From: Pyrrhosoma nymphula
Lineage: Eukaryota; Arthropoda; Insecta; Odonata; Coenagrionidae
Assembly (NCBI GenBank): GCA_963573305.1
Contig: OY754333.1
Span: 18,597,013-18,661,012 of the forward strand
Direction of reading: 5' to 3'
Length of the DNA: 64,000 nucleotides
Below are positions 10,944-23,584 of the stretch, piece by piece. The position numbers and the translations under genes were made by a program. Each line of letters starts with the position of its first letter. The stretch's first letter is position 1. The notes below the pieces were generated by a model. The model did no database searches. It had not been told where the DNA came from and saw only the letters and a list, made by a program, of their open reading frames with translations.

Positions 10944-12399
10944 TATGTATAATGTCTGGAAAACGTATTTTAGCATGTCAGCGTAGTAGCCAGCCGCGAG
11001 TTGCCGCTCAGGACAGCCAGCTGAGTGAGAAATGCGCTAGAACAGATGCTATATTGCCGATCTTGGTCTCCTCAAGGCGGGCTCATTATATGTACCTATT
11101 ACTTGGCACCATTGAAAAACGTAATGGAACCGGCTTTTTTATTATGGGATATCTTCATTCGTCTCCATTCTCTGAATTAATCTTTATAAAAAAGATTCGA
11201 GGCATTCGCTAGTCTTCAATTGTATCTAAAGAGATGGCCGACTCACTATTTATTATGTTAAGGTATTTAAAATGTTACAGCCTTTTCTTCGTTTATCGAG
11301 TTCCGCATATTAAAGGGGCCTTTCTTCAACTCCGGACTGTTAAGTTAAATGTTTAACACTTGCTATAAAATTATGAACTTTATATCAGTGATCAAGGAAA
11401 GAGACTGATATTTCGTAGAGATATAGCTATGCATCATAAAACCTTCTGGGAAATAAAATGGATAATATTGATAGTTTCGTGAGTGATGGTCCTAAAATAA
11501 AATAATCTTTTAATAAAGTTATTTTACCATGAATCCGAGCTGTTTATTGATATATTTGATGAATAATGTTTTCATATTTGCCATGACTCGAGTTGACTCT
11601 ATTTGAATCAAGGCAGGCACTGTCTTGCATCAACTTTTGTGCGAAAAACTAAATGTTTAGCAATTCATGACGGATTTCTAGAGTACTCGCTGTACGGTCA
11701 CATTTTTAAGAATTTTTAAGTCTACGATTTTTTTAATTTTCTCATTTTACCAATTATATTAATTACGTTCACATTGATGGCCACCTGTGATGTGGAAAAA
11801 AGCAGAAGTGACAGAGGGAAATTTGAATAGCTATTTTCAATGTTCCATTTGCAATGCGTAAATGAAGTGTACACTTTTTTCGTTATGTTTTTGCTCAAAT
11901 GTCTTTGAAAATACTAAATCTACAGTCAAATGTTCCAAAAACATGAAAAGTGCCCTTTGGACTGGATCTCGCTTCGCGATAATACAAAAAAATGTGTGTG
12001 ATGATTTTATACAGACATAATGCTTGGCTTTTCTCTTTATGAAATGTTCAGCAGATCCCTGTTCAGCTCAACAGGCCAAACCGAGGGTGAGTCGCAGCTC
12101 GTAGTGAACATTTTGACGCCGGTATAACCTGAAAACTCCATATAGGGCAAGTCCAGTTTTAGGTCCCTCCTAATACTAAGACGTTCCATTGAAAACATTG
12201 CAGATAGCGAAACGCTGTGGGAAATGTTAATGATATGGCTGTGCGGAAATGTAAGGCGTGGGTGCACAATCTTCCGTGAACTCCTCGTTGAAGAGTTGCG
12301 TTTATAGTATTTTTAGAATTGAGCTTTGCCCGTTTGACGCGCACAATTTTCACTTGATTTTTTGCTTTATGAGACGTAATAGAGACAGCAACCGTTAAG
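10475..12399. other. Non-coding DNA with a small TA/GATA microsatellite
   Basis: A short microsatellite at about 10913-10945 changes from (TA)n to (GATA)n. The 86-codon frame at 10952-11212 resembles nothing known to me. No other feature was seen. Confidence 0.5.
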
Positions 12400-12800
12400 A
12401 TTGCATTCAGATAACTGATACCTCTGACAGCTCTCTTTCCTTCCAACCACTTCATTAATACATAATTATTCACCTTGATGTCCTTCATGAGCTACCTGAT
12501 GTATTCCCATCTTGGTTTTTCTGTGTAATTCCTCCAATTCATCAACCATTTCATCTTCATCATTCTTTGGTAACACCACATCTCCATTGCTTCCAGTCTC
12601 TTTTGCTCTGTGGCTGATATTTTCCATGCTTCACTGCCATATAAGAGCATGCTCCAAAAATTCCTCTTAAAGTGCTTCCTACTTCCAGGCTTGTTTTACT
12701 AGCGGTCAGCAGGATCATATTTTGAACTATCAAGGCCTGGTTGTATGATGTCTGGTTAACGTTAACCTCAAGATGACTCTGACGTTGCGCAAACATAATG
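12400..12800 (-). pseudogene. LINE (RTE-like) C-terminal relic
   Basis: Read on minus, the region gives SMLLYGSEAWKISATEQKRL followed by EAMEMWCYQRMMKMKW. This is the typical segment after the RT domain (LYGxEAW, then LEAFEMWCxRRM) in endonuclease-reverse transcriptase LINEs. It is interrupted by stops and frameshifts on both sides. The RT catalytic motif is not present. Confidence 0.65.
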
Positions 12801-13981
12801 TTAGCCGAGAGCTCGAGTTTTGTATTTTAAATTAAGTTGTATGCTAGATGTAGGGAGCGTTATCGGTGGAAGTATGAACTTCGGTTTCCATGCCGAGAAA
12901 ATACTTAACCAATGGTTATAAAACCGGACCAAAGTCTCTTCTAGTTAAGTTGATTTTACCTGAACTCAGTAAACAGCTCTTACACAGCCTAAAATTCTCC
13001 CGTTTGCTGTATCGCTCAATGCTAACTGTATTACAACCTTTCTCCCAGACATTGATAATGCCACTTGCCATCGCAGTTATGAGCTAAACTTTTTATCCTC
13101 TCTGTCGTTCTGATTCTCCAAATGACTCCCAATTTCTTAGCATCGCCTAAGTGTTATGGTTCATAATTTGATCCCACCGGAATGTCAGCGCGGAAAGCCA
13201 TACCAACGTACACCGTTCGTGGTTAGAAGATTATTACCAGTTACGTTACACAACATTAACTCGAAAAATCATTTCATAAAACCGTCATTGCCATTTTTAT
13301 TCCGCAGCAGACCATTATTATGGGGCCATTTTTATTCCGCAGTGAAAGTAGGAACCGTTATATTTACGTGGTGGCCACATTCAACGATTAAAAAAAAATG
13401 CAGGCCGCTAATCGACACGCGTATGATCAATATGACGCAAACGGCCTCGAGTGTTATGAATGAAGTGGAAGAATAATGTGTTGGGAGAATGATGGGAGAT
13501 GTGGTCGGAAAAGGACTTAAAAATTAAAGCGGTGTACGAACACATTCGAAGGAAAGGCCCTTTAGAGCATAAACTCAACCTTTTGATGCGAGGGAACTAA
13601 CGTTGTATCAGATGAAACCATCGAGGGGGAAAACGCACATTAGAAGTCTTTGAGTGAGTAATTGGGAATTATAAAAGATGCGGGCGGAATGGGCCGAATG
13701 AGGCGATGGGTTTTAGGTATCCCGCCTCATGTTCAAAATTTTGCAATGCTTTTCTCCCACCGCGGGCACTAAGCAGCATAAGTATCGAGCAATAAAATAG
13801 CAACCAATGCACTGCTTATGGTATTAGTCCCAACGTATTCTATCTCAATCGTTATCAGCACAATGGTGTCTTTATGGCACACACGCTTCATTTCAGACTA
13901 AATCTGAAGTATTGCAGTGTACAATGTTGTACTCCTTCCCACTTTATTGTATGAAAGCGACATTTTGGTATAGATAAGAAT
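12801..13981. other. Non-coding DNA, nothing recognised
   Basis: The largest frame, 13156-13476 on +, has 106 codons without recognisable motifs. Confidence 0.5.
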
Positions 13982-15250
13982 ATTCATTCATTAGAGTAAC
14001 ATACCGGTTAGGGGTAGGTTATGTTGTAAGTCAGAGAATATTCAACAGACCCTTACACGTGCCGCGCCCTATCTACCTCTAGTATTTCTTTCTTTATCTC
14101 GGCATATGTCCTACCTTTCTTTATCCCGTCTATAAAACCCATTCTCTTTCTTCCCCTTCCCCGCTTGCCCAACATCCTTCCCTCTATCACGGCCTTCAGC
14201 AAACCACCGTCCCTCATTACCCCTTCCAGCCACCTACCCTGCCTTCCCCTAATCTCATCCACAAGTTTCCTCTCCTCATCCACCATGTCAAGCACTTCCT
14301 CATTTGTCTTCCTTTCCGTCCAACGCACCTTCTCCATCCTCCTCCACACACACATCTCGAACGCCTTCAGCCTATTTTCGTCTTTCTTTCTCAAGGTCCA
14401 CGTTTCTGGCTCATGCAACGTCACACCCCATGTTCCACTCTTCACCAGCTTCTTTTTTACATCCTTACTTACAGTTTCCGTCATCAGCTCTGTTCTATTA
14501 TTGAACGCTTCCTTTGCTAGCGCTATTCTCCTCCTAATGTCTTTGCTACAATTCCCTGTTTCTTCTAGCGTAGGTACTACCCAAGTAATTAAATTGTTTT
14601 ACTTGCTCGAGTTTGTGACTTCCTGCTCTTATCACACGCTTCGCTTTCTTTGTCCTACAGAATTGCATTACTTTTGTTTTCTTATGATTAATCTTCATCC
14701 CGTATTTTTCCTACTGCTTTTCCAATGCATCTACTAAAGTTTGCAATCCTTTCGATGACCGACTGAACAACGCCTGGTCGTCCGCCAACGCTTTTCCAAT
14801 ACATCTACTAAAGTTTGCAATCCTTTCGATGACCGACTGAACAACGCCTGGTCGTCCGCGAATCTAACCGACATTTTATCCGCTGGCCCCCTACTTTTAT
14901 TCCCACATCTAGCTCATCCCATGCCTCTCTTACCATTTCTTCGGCATTGATGTTAAAAAGCAAAGGCGACAACGGGCACCCTTGTCGTACCCCGCGACCT
15001 ATAACTGCCCATCTTCATTTACCGTCAGCTACCCTCACCTGAGCCCTCTGCCCCATATTTAAATTTTGGATGAGTCTCCTATCACGCCAATCTATTCCTA
15101 TTTTTCCCAGTATCTGTATTAGTTTCTCCCAGTTTACTCTGTCAAACGCCTTTTCGAAATCCACAAAACAAGCAAAAACATCCTTTTATACTCTTATGTT
15201 TCTATCTATATGTGTCCTCATTACCGCAGTCGCGTCTCTGGTCGCCCTCA
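13982..15250 (-). mobile_element. 5'-truncated RTE-clade LINE copy
   Basis: This minus-strand copy is closely similar to the longer element at 50.2-53.0 kb. It keeps FVDFEKAFDRVNWEKLI (about 15165-15115), GRGVRQGCPLSPLLFN, RFADDQAL (about 14870-14845) and the C-terminal block ending RARHV (frame 14484-14053). It therefore has the reverse-transcriptase catalytic aspartates in sequence. It starts abruptly at about 15250 in the middle of the RT domain, the usual result of incomplete target-primed reverse transcription. It ends in the 3' motif ACCGGTA followed by an ATGAATGAAT-type tail. The reading frame is broken by a 74-bp tandem duplication and several small indels. No clear TSD was found. 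Confidence 0.9.
14716..14863 (-). repeat. 74-bp tandem duplication inside the RTE copy
   Basis: The unit beginning GCTTTTCCAATGCATCTACT (14716-14789) repeats at 14790-14863 with a few substitutions. The second unit joins smoothly to the RFADD coding sequence. Because 74 is not a multiple of three, the duplication shifts the reading frame just after the catalytic FADD motif. The 50-kb copy lacks it, so it arose in this copy after, or during, insertion. Confidence 0.9.
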
Positions 15251-15449
15251 GAGTTGGCTGAATAAGGTGAGTGTGTAATATCTGAGACCTTTCTGCGGTA
15301 AAAGCACATGATATAGGGCTTGGAGTAAGTGGGTAATGAACTAATGGAGAATGGATAGGTAAATATAAGAATTGCAATAGCAGTAATAGGTATGTATGCA
15401 TGAAAGGAACATTTCATACTCTCCCGGGAAATATCGTAATATGTAGAGG

Positions 15450-15572
15450 CTTCTCAGGATTCCATCCCGGTTTTTGGGTCCATGTACGCCGTTTCGACAA
15501 CAGAGTAAGCTGCCAAAGTGAGTAAGCCACGGTCATGGACCCAATAATACGCATTGAATCCCGTGAAGCCTT
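15450..15572. repeat. Imperfect inverted repeat, about 37-bp arms
   Basis: GGCTTCTCAGGATTCCATCC and its continuation to GGGTCCATG (15450-15486) pairs with 15536-15572, whose complement reads GGCTTCACGGGATTCAATGC and also ends in GGGTCCATG. The 49-bp spacer contains GTTTCGACAACAGAGTAAGC. The structure resembles a decayed foldback element, but it lacks a clear hammerhead core and no TSD was found. Confidence 0.6.
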
Positions 15573-15589
15573 ACTACATGCATGAATGG

Positions 15590-15850
15590 AGAGTGCTTCG
15601 GTTATTTGGCCATGTTAGGAGGATGGATGAGAATAAAAAACCGATGCAGAATAATGATAGAGTAGTTAATGTTCTCATAGGAAGGGTTAGACCGCGAAAG
15701 TCGTGGTAGGATGCGGTGGGAAAGACTTTATAGGAGGAATGTTATTAGTTTTTTGAACAGGAGAGCTTGTATGAAGCAATGCATGAGTGTAACTGAGGCG
15801 AAAGAAATATGCAACGATAGAGCAGTATGGTAGTAATAAATAAAGCAGAA
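15590..15850 (+). pseudogene. LINE C-terminal relic on + strand
   Basis: The plus frame reads WRVLRLFGHVRRMDENKKPM, then in shifted frames VGRVRPRKSW and LNRRACMKQCMSVTEAKEIC. This is the FGHVxRMxE, RGRPRxxW, ACMxxCM order seen at the C-termini of RTE-like LINE proteins. It has several stops and frameshifts and no RT domain. Confidence 0.6.
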
Positions 15851-16250
15851 TGTATTTTTAAATCTAGAAGAAAGTGAAAACAACTCTTGCCACAAAGTGA
15901 TAAACAATTCATGGTCCCCTTGAAGTTAGGTAATCAGCTAACTGTAGGTATCCGGCAAATGGTCGTTAGTGAAAAACTTTCGATGGTGGGATTGGAAGTA
16001 AATAAAGTCCCAAAAAAGCTCTAAACCCTCTAAAATGTGAAATTGATTCAAAATGAAAAATAAACTTTAAACTTCGGAAATGCATTTTAAAAGATTTTCC
16101 CTGTGGGTCAAACGAATAAATTGAAAGGCTCCTGTGATTACGAGTAAAATAAATTGACATGCCATTTGAAGAGAAAACCTTCTCTTTGCTAAATAAACCA
16201 TCTTTCATCATAAGTAATTTCATATTATTTCAAATTTATTTACCAGATTC
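15851..16250. other. Non-coding DNA, nothing recognised
   Basis: No recognisable coding or repeat signal. Confidence 0.5.
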
Positions 16251-16700
16251 GCTCTACATCAACATACTACCCCGTAAGCCACCTCAATAGGCGTGAGGCG
16301 GGGGGTGTCAGGACACCAGGCGTTTACATATAAAAAGGAAACGCTCAAATGAAATTACGCCTAGCATTTATTGAAGTCCCTTATTGTTCGGGGGAAAAAC
16401 GAATTCCCATACCTATCCGTTCGGCAAAATATTTCTCTTAATTTATCGTTTCTGTCGAACCTGGAAATATAGTGGGGTCCTAATATGATGTTCTCCGTGT
16501 CGCTCTGAAAGATATCTATTCTCAATTGCTCAAGCAATCTAAGCCTAGCGCGCAGCCTCCGAGTCTCTAGCGGCTCCCAGCCTAATTCGTTTAACATCTG
16601 TGTAACGCTGTCTGTACGCCAGTAGCAGTTTTTGACGAATCGCGCAGCTTTCCTTTGTATTTTATTAAGTTCCCGGATTAAGTCCTTCTGCACAAGTCTT
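16251..16700 (-). pseudogene. CR1/Jockey-type LINE C-terminus with 3' UTR
   Basis: The minus frame 16693-16361 (110 codons) reads IQRKAARFVKNCYWRTDSVT, then LGWEPLETRRLRARL, then FFPRTIRDFN. That is the classic C-terminal signature of CR1/Jockey-group LINE reverse transcriptases (QRRAARFV, SVTxML, LGWxxLxxRRxxxRL, FFPRTIxxWN). The 3' untranslated part follows, with CCTGACACCCCCCGCC and GTGGCTTACGGGGTAGTATG, ending in TGATGTAGA. The same 3' stretch recurs at 8.6, 44.8 and 56.0 kb. The copy begins within the C-terminal domain, so no catalytic residues remain. Confidence 0.8.
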
Positions 16701-18120
16701 TCTCTAGTTCTTAAACATCATGGTACTAAGCACAATTCAGTGGAAACCGATCACTTTCATATTGATGAAAAGATAACTGAAAATACCTACGTTTGCTCTG
16801 TTCACGGTCAAATGTTTCAAGAATGAGAGCCATTCCCAAGGTTAAATCAAGCATAGGGCGCCGAGTTATTTGAATAGCTATTGATGTAACGACTGATTTG
16901 TCGATGGCACATTTTAAACAAAAAAATGTCTAGTCCCATGCAGTTCTTATGCTAATCAAACATAAAAATTAATGACGTAAAGCTAAATAAAATGTCACCT
17001 ATCGTGCAAAAATCATATTAGCTCACGAAGCCTTAGGGAAAATTGCTTTTTGTAGACTGAAAAGAAGGATATGTATCCATAAATAAATTACTTTAAGTGT
17101 TCGCTAGATATGTTGTTACTTTTAAGTGTCCTTTGAGTGATATTGTAAGTAATCTTTAAGTAACATAGTCTATCTTAGTGGGTCAACGTATTTTTTAATT
17201 TACAAGCATTTGATCATAATCGAAGAATGACCGTCAAATATGACTGATTATACTCCCACTTTATTCGCATCGTATTCAAGTACCCTAAATAGTAATTTCC
17301 ACATGTTATCACAAGATTTTATTGATATAATGTGTAGTGCATCACTAAGATCCGGTTATATGACCTCCGGTTATTTTTTCATTGCAAAAACAGAACTTAA
17401 TATGTTCTGCTATTGAAACACACCCATGTCAAGTAAATAAAAATAGTATTTAATGTGTGATAAACAAACTTCAAACTCTTAGTGCACATCGATTTAATAC
17501 CGAGGATACATTGTTCTGCGTTTAGCGATAAACAGACTGGGGTAAACCGGGTGTTGCATAAAAGTGTAAAATATGTGGATGTAATAGCTTTTTCTATAGG
17601 GTAATTTTTATGATAGATTTTCATTCAGTGTAAGGTGTTTGTCGCTTTATTACGTTAGTCATGGTAACGCGCGTTTACATGAAAGCACAATTGTGATGAG
17701 AAATAACCCAGCAACAGCATTGGAACATGGACTATTTTCTTGGAATGTGATTACGAACTTTTTTTATTTCTTCCGTGTCTGCTCTATGCAAATTTAAGCA
17801 TATATGTACAATCCATGTACCAATTTAGGCACTCGCCTACAGACTCTGCCTCGAGTCTTCCGAATTCCACAAATCAATCCGGACTGTAGTCTTCGGGCCG
17901 GATTTAATCGTTGACATAGATGGCCACCCAGGTGGGTCACCTCCTCCTTTCTGACAGGGGTCATCTACTGCTAAAAGAAATTCTTGAGACCCGGATTAAA
18001 TTATTAGAAAGTCATCATTGGATTCTTTTATAAATCTAAATTATGTGAGAGGTTAAGAGTCGATTGAGGCAGTTTGATTGAGTTGGGATTTTGGCTGAGA
18101 GTGCCGGAATGTGGGAGAAT
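16701..18120. other. Non-coding DNA, nothing recognised
   Basis: AT-rich, with a GC-richer patch at 17830-17960. No similarity was recognised. Confidence 0.5.
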
Positions 18121-19000
18121 TCCAAGGTTATGAAGGGTTAGGAAGTGGAGATGAGAGTTTGAGTGAAAGTGATTCTTGCAAGAGAGGAAATTCCACCCCC
18201 AAAACCTTGCTCATCCTCCCTCCGCGGAGAAGCCGAGGAGTAGGAGGGTAAGGAGTCTGCGATTTAATAAGGGATTGATTCCTTTTAAGACGGAGGGAAA
18301 CTCTTATTTCACCCACTGCCATCATTCCAACCTATCCCCTTCCTACTACGACTTCTCCCCTACCTACTCCAATCGCGTCTTCAAGACGCCCCCCGCCGCG
18401 AAACGCTAGACGTCGCTCTCCTTTGATTCAGGGTCCTTTTAACCGCAGGGAGAGACGACGAATCCAGCCTCACATTCTCCCCTTTTACACCCTCAACCCT
18501 TTTAACTCCTCAGGAAATCAACATTTAATCGAGTTAAATATTTAGGAAAGAATATTTCAAAGGAGGTTGTGGATTCATCCAACCTCCGCCACTGGCTGTG
18601 GGGTTAAAAATGTCTGAGAATGAAAATTAAAGGAGGTGCTATGGAGGGTGAAAGGAAGGGCGGAGGGAGAAAGGGTGTCGATGCAAAAAAATCCTCCAAC
18701 GTCCCACCCGCATTTATTTTTATTCCTCCTCTCTCTTAATGCAAGGCGCCCCGGAGCGTGTAATTAAAATTTCATTTATGCCTCTCCGAGTGGCTTCTCT
18801 GCGTGGAGGTCTTTCGCCTCCCCCCCCCCCCTTACCCTCCCCCACAACAGGAGAGCTCCACTCAACAGGAACGGCGAGAAAGAATGACGAAATGTGAATA
18901 AGATTCGAGGAGATTCAAATTTGACGTTTTGCCGCACGAATTCGTAATTATGGACGTCCGCAAATAGAAGCGGGGACGTTTTAATATTTCCCTTGGGATA
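18121..19000. other. Purine/pyrimidine-skewed GC-richer island
   Basis: Alternating G/A-rich and C/T-rich stretches include a C run at about 18822-18831. Open frames on both strands (18776-19111 minus, 18176-18409 plus) reflect base composition and resemble no known protein. Confidence 0.4.
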
Positions 19001-22000
19001 GAGCCCAGGAGATTTCACTGCGTAAGAAGCCCTTTGACACAGGCTTTGCACATTGGTCTGAATCCTTTGGTCTGATTTATAAGCGCATGAAAGGCACGGA
19101 TTTTGTGTCAATAATCAATATTAGTCTATGTATTTAACGTATCGTTAGAAATTAAATTAATTCCTTTAAATAAAATTCAGGTTCTATTATTTAGGGTAGA
19201 TGTTTCCTGTTTGGTGAAAGCGAGACGGATAATAAAATGCTTATAGGATGATAATGGTGTGAATTGGGTAGGGGTTTGGGAAATTAAGAAAAAACTGGGT
19301 AATGTATGCGGCCAATGATCGAAGAACTCTCGGTTTTCCAACCGGGTGATGTTGGTTAGTGGTACCAGCATTCCAAAGACGTGGTCTATCATCGTACTTG
19401 GGGTGAATTGTTTGACCTGTAAAATATCATTTATTTATACTATTTCATTGGGATCAAGTTGGAATTGATTAGTCATCACTTTCCCGCTCTGTTTTTCGGC
19501 TGGTTACTACGTATTACTAAGCTGGAAATCTATGTCTCGGTTCATGCTGTGTTTCTCGAAATTATTTCACCAATATCACCTATTAGAAAACCCGGAAGCT
19601 CTAAATTTCAATGCCAAAAAAATGTATCCCGATGAAAAAGTATAAATAAATGGCATCCTTTGGCCAAGCCTTTAACTCACAGGGCAATGGCAGACTACGC
19701 CTTCGAGTTCTTCATTCCAAGCATTCGCTGGAAAAGGCTTATGAAATATATTACAACTATTGTTTTGATTAGGAAAGGCTTCTCTACCGGGTGGTTTAGT
19801 TTTTACGATAATAAATAGTGTGAGTACTGGTCGGTGGGTGCCATTTTGCGATAAACAGCACGTGATCGGCAAGAGACGCGGAAAAAGCATGAAAATGCAG
19901 CCTTCACATTCTTCACTCCGCGAAAGCTTTTGCACCTACATGCAGTCAAACTCAGAAACGGTTGCTGATTTAACTTTTAAAATACCCGTTGAAATTTCCT
20001 TTGAATAGTTTTTTTTTCTATCGTAATGGAAATGAATTATGTCTCTTTTTATTCCTCCATCAACAATTCCCAGTCATTTTAATTAAAATAGTCCATTATT
20101 TTATCGCATCCGTCACCAAAAAGAATAACACTTTAATTGATACCCAAAAAATTATAGTTTATGGCTTATCAGTTATTGAAGAGAGCAATTATAGAATTCA
20201 AAAATAAAATATTGTGTATAGAAAAACAAGCGTTATATTGCCTTTGTTACCCGTAGTTGACTGACCCGGAGTTAATAACTGGCGTTACTATGTCAGTTAT
20301 TGAATCCTAAAAATAAATATTTACATATTTCTCGAGTTTACTGGCTATTCACACAAACTAAACAGAAGGTAATTATTAAAAGTACAAATTTTATTATCCA
20401 GATTTAAATATATGTTTAATTGTATTTTCGAGGCACATATAGTTTGTTCATGTCGTTAGTTTTGGTATTTATCTCATTAATTTATGTTTAAATGGCATGC
20501 GTACAGTTTAATTCTTTAGTAATATTTAGTGAAAACGCCCATATTTTCAGAGTAAATTCACTGTGAGCAAAATCATGAAAGATATTCAAGTTTTTTACTG
20601 CTAAGTTGTAAAAATGCTATCAATCACCCTGGGGCATTTCGAGTGAATTGCCTTCCTCCCGGTCTTATGCTAGTGTTCTCCGGACGACCCATATTTTCCA
20701 CGACCTTTCTAACTTAAAGCGTTGTCCCCGAACACCGATCTCAAGGACAGATACGCCCTCGGAGTTGCATATAGTCGTTCTTCTCCCACGCTCGTCCACG
20801 TAATATTTTATGCTCTGCTGAATCCAAACTAAAATGCTCGAAGTTTTACCTTGAAGCCTATATCGTAAACCAAATAAACGGGCTTCCTAGCTTGGTATAA
20901 GCAAGTTTTCATAGTATTAAAAATTCCATAATTATAACGAGTAATATCATTATAACTATAAGTTAATCACTATCGTTTTCGGATTTTACCCTCCGTACAA
21001 TAGTCATTGACGGAAAATTTATTCGTTGTTAAATTCGAAAATTACGTATCAGTATCATTAAAGTGGATAATTTGGACATAGTCTTTAAAAACGGTGAGTA
21101 CATGAGCGAATATCGTTGAAGGTCTCCGTTCTTTGTACAGTCTCCGTTCGTAGATATGGTACTAGTTAAGCAATTTTTTGGCTCATTACACTTAAGTATC
21201 GTTCGTTTATGTAAAAATTTCCCAAAATTTATATATAAATTCAACCATGTGGAACAGTAGCAAAGTTTTACGAATAATTATATATGAACGTAGAACGTAC
21301 TCTATTAGAATTCTAAATAACTATATGTTTGGAATTTATAGGAATTTGAAATATTTTCATAGAACATTTTAGCTGTACGTATTTTAAAGCTGTGTTTCAG
21401 ACTAAATAGTATATTCATGTGCGCATACAACTAATCCACAATGTTTGGGAGCAATATCCGTACTCTCATCTACTGCCTTTCATGAGCCATAATTCACGTG
21501 GGAAATAATCATAAATTTGTCTTAAAATTAGTAAATTATTAATTATTGGATGAAACTTTGCTTTTGCCATATTTGTACTCCTAAACTTTAAAAATTCCAT
21601 AATTTATTCAGTTATTATTTCGTTTGTAATGTAGCAGGTATAGTGGTTCTTCATGTGTCATTGCTGTAAAAAATTAACTGTTATGAACTTAAATGAGAAA
21701 TTTATCATGAATGGCAGCGAATAAAAGTTAACCGTCCCTTGAATAGTATTTATACTATACAAAATTATGGGAAATTCAATGGAAAATTGACAACGATACT
21801 AATCAGTGAATTAAAAAAATACGGCAAAAAATGTTTAATCGTTCGAGAATTAAATAAAATGAATAGTTGTTTAAATATTATCATGTAAAATTTTGTGTGA
21901 ACCTTCGTTTTTTTATATATTATTTTGTAAATTGTCATATTTTTAATGCGTTACTGAACGAATCTGAAAATTGTCTGACATTTCGCAAAAAAAAATTATC

Positions 22001-22518
22001 TAAATTAAAAACACTATTTTCTTCGAAAAATTAAGTGATTGCGCTGCGTAAAAAATCATCGTTCGTCACCTCTTTCAGTGTAAGTGCATTGTTATCATGC
22101 ATGTGAACTCTCTGTCCAAACTCGAGTAGTAGTAGTGCTCTTACTTATAAGTGTTGAGTGTATACTCGCATTGAGTGACCCTCTGTCGTTCGGCCCTTAT
22201 TTTCAGCCAAGCTCACTTTATTAATCATACCACCTTGAAAAATTTGAGCTTTTGGTGGCGTTGGTGAATAGAAATTATCCCTGTGTTTCCTTGGGAATAA
22301 TCTTTGGATTGAAGAACTCTAATTCGCGCTGAAAACCGAGAGTAGTTTACTGCTCAAAACATAGAAATCTCCTAATATGAGATTCTGTGACCAAGGTACC
22401 CTTATATTCTCATCTGAAGTTTTCAAAAACCAAATTCTAGAGCAAAATTTCAGTTTCATAAAGTTTACTCCTTCCCACATTGCATGGCAGCGGAAATTGC
22501 CAACATAAGCGTAAGAGT
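19001..22518. other. Long AT-rich stretch, nothing recognised
   Basis: No LINE, foldback or RNA gene signal was recognised. It is the least repeat-laden part of the window. Confidence 0.5.
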
Positions 22519-22880
22519 GGGCTACATGCAATGGTTATAGGGTATCTGAGAAGCGTGTGCGGCATAAGCAGAAGGGATAGGGTTGGGAATGAATGGTTGA
22601 CGAAATAAGGTAGTATGGATGCTCTGGTGATGGACTCGCATGAAAGGAGCGTGATTTTTTTGGCTTCACCACGTTGGATGAATGAAGAAGATTTATGATA
22701 GAGAAGTTTATGAGAGGAAAGTGTAGACTGAGAAAGTCTGGGTAAATGTGGTGGAAGATACACTGAATAGGAAAATATTAGGAGTCTTAAGAGCTTTTGA
22801 ATGGGGTTGGTTGTAACATGGTTATAACTGAAGCAAAATAGGCTTGAAAGGATAGGGCAGTATTAAAGAAAGTATTAGAG
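22519..22880 (+). pseudogene. LINE C-terminal relic on + strand
   Basis: Frames on + give the order LRSVCGISRRDRVGNEWLTK, then MDSHERSV, then VWVNVVEDTLNRKILGVLRA. This matches the RTE-like C-terminal region (SVCGxTRxDRVRNEW, ERSVLxWFGH, RWxDxVEDxLxRR). Stops and frameshifts break it throughout. It is related to the relics at 10.0 and 30.4 kb. Confidence 0.55.
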
Positions 22881-23337
22881 CAGAATCAACTTCATAAACC
22901 TAACGCCGAGAATGAAGTTCGTATGACTGTGTGTACCCGAAATTGGAGTGTTGTGACGAGCATGTGTGGTGTAAACTGCGCATCATTTCCTGAAGGGCAT
23001 CAGGGTAAAATATAACGTATTTAATCAATGTTTATTTTGATTTATGCATTAGGCTATGCATTGCCTCGTATTGTTCCACCCCTGCAAGTGGAGAGTATCC
23101 TCCCTTTATAGCACAGGCAAGAAAGTAGCCGGTAGTGGACTCTTATAGGTAAACCCGGTCGACAATATATCCCAGGGTAGGATACGTGGTCATTGTAGGG
23201 CACTAGTGGAAATACAAGAGCTAAGAAATTGATTTATGTTACATGGAAATTTCATTGAAAATGCATGAAACTTTTAGTTGTATAGTTCTTTTATGATTAA
23301 ATTTAAATCCAACAGGAAAATCACTCAATTTCTATCC
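22881..23337. other. Non-coding DNA, nothing firmly recognised
   Basis: The patch at 23085-23220 is GC-richer and repeat-like in feel, but it matches nothing else in the window. Confidence 0.4.
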
Positions 23338-23547
23338 TTAAAATTTAATATAAGACACTGTCTCCGGCGTTACTCTGTGGAACTCCTTCATTTTAATAAT
23401 AATAAACACTTGGTTGTTTTTTCCACACTTTATTGGAAACAAAACGACCCGGGCCTGATGATGGCATGATATGCTGAAACCCGGGTCGTTTTGTTTCCAA
23501 TAAAGTGTGGAATAACAACCAAGTGTTTATTATTATTAAAATTTAAT
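23338..23547 (-). mobile_element. PLE-like foldback insertion C with 12-bp TSD
   Basis: The direct repeat TTAAAATTTAAT at 23338-23349 and 23536-23547 bounds the insert. Next come a 41-nt left tail (23350-23390) and a near-perfect palindrome with arms 23391-23453 and 23480-23542. The tail read on minus has CCACAGAGTAACGCCGGAGA, which aligns with the tails of B and G. The palindrome's loop is exactly one hammerhead-like motif, so unlike B, F, G and H there is one motif per hairpin. Confidence 0.85.
23454..23488 (+). ncRNA. Hammerhead-like ribozyme motif in loop of C
   Basis: CTGATGA (23455-23461), T, a stem II of GGCAT paired with ATGCT around GAT, GAAA (23476-23479), then ACCCGGGTC. The 8-mer ACCCGGGT is fully self-complementary and could form stem III between two RNAs. 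The same CCCGGG also pairs with the left arm inside the hairpin, so ribozyme folding and hairpin folding compete. Confidence 0.65.
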
Positions 23548-23584
23548 GTTAAAGTAAATACACAAAGCAGTCATATCCGAAGAT

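Noticed and set aside
14165..14737. 190-codon plus-strand open frame
   Set aside because: It is the antisense shadow of the RTE reverse transcriptase C-terminus on minus.
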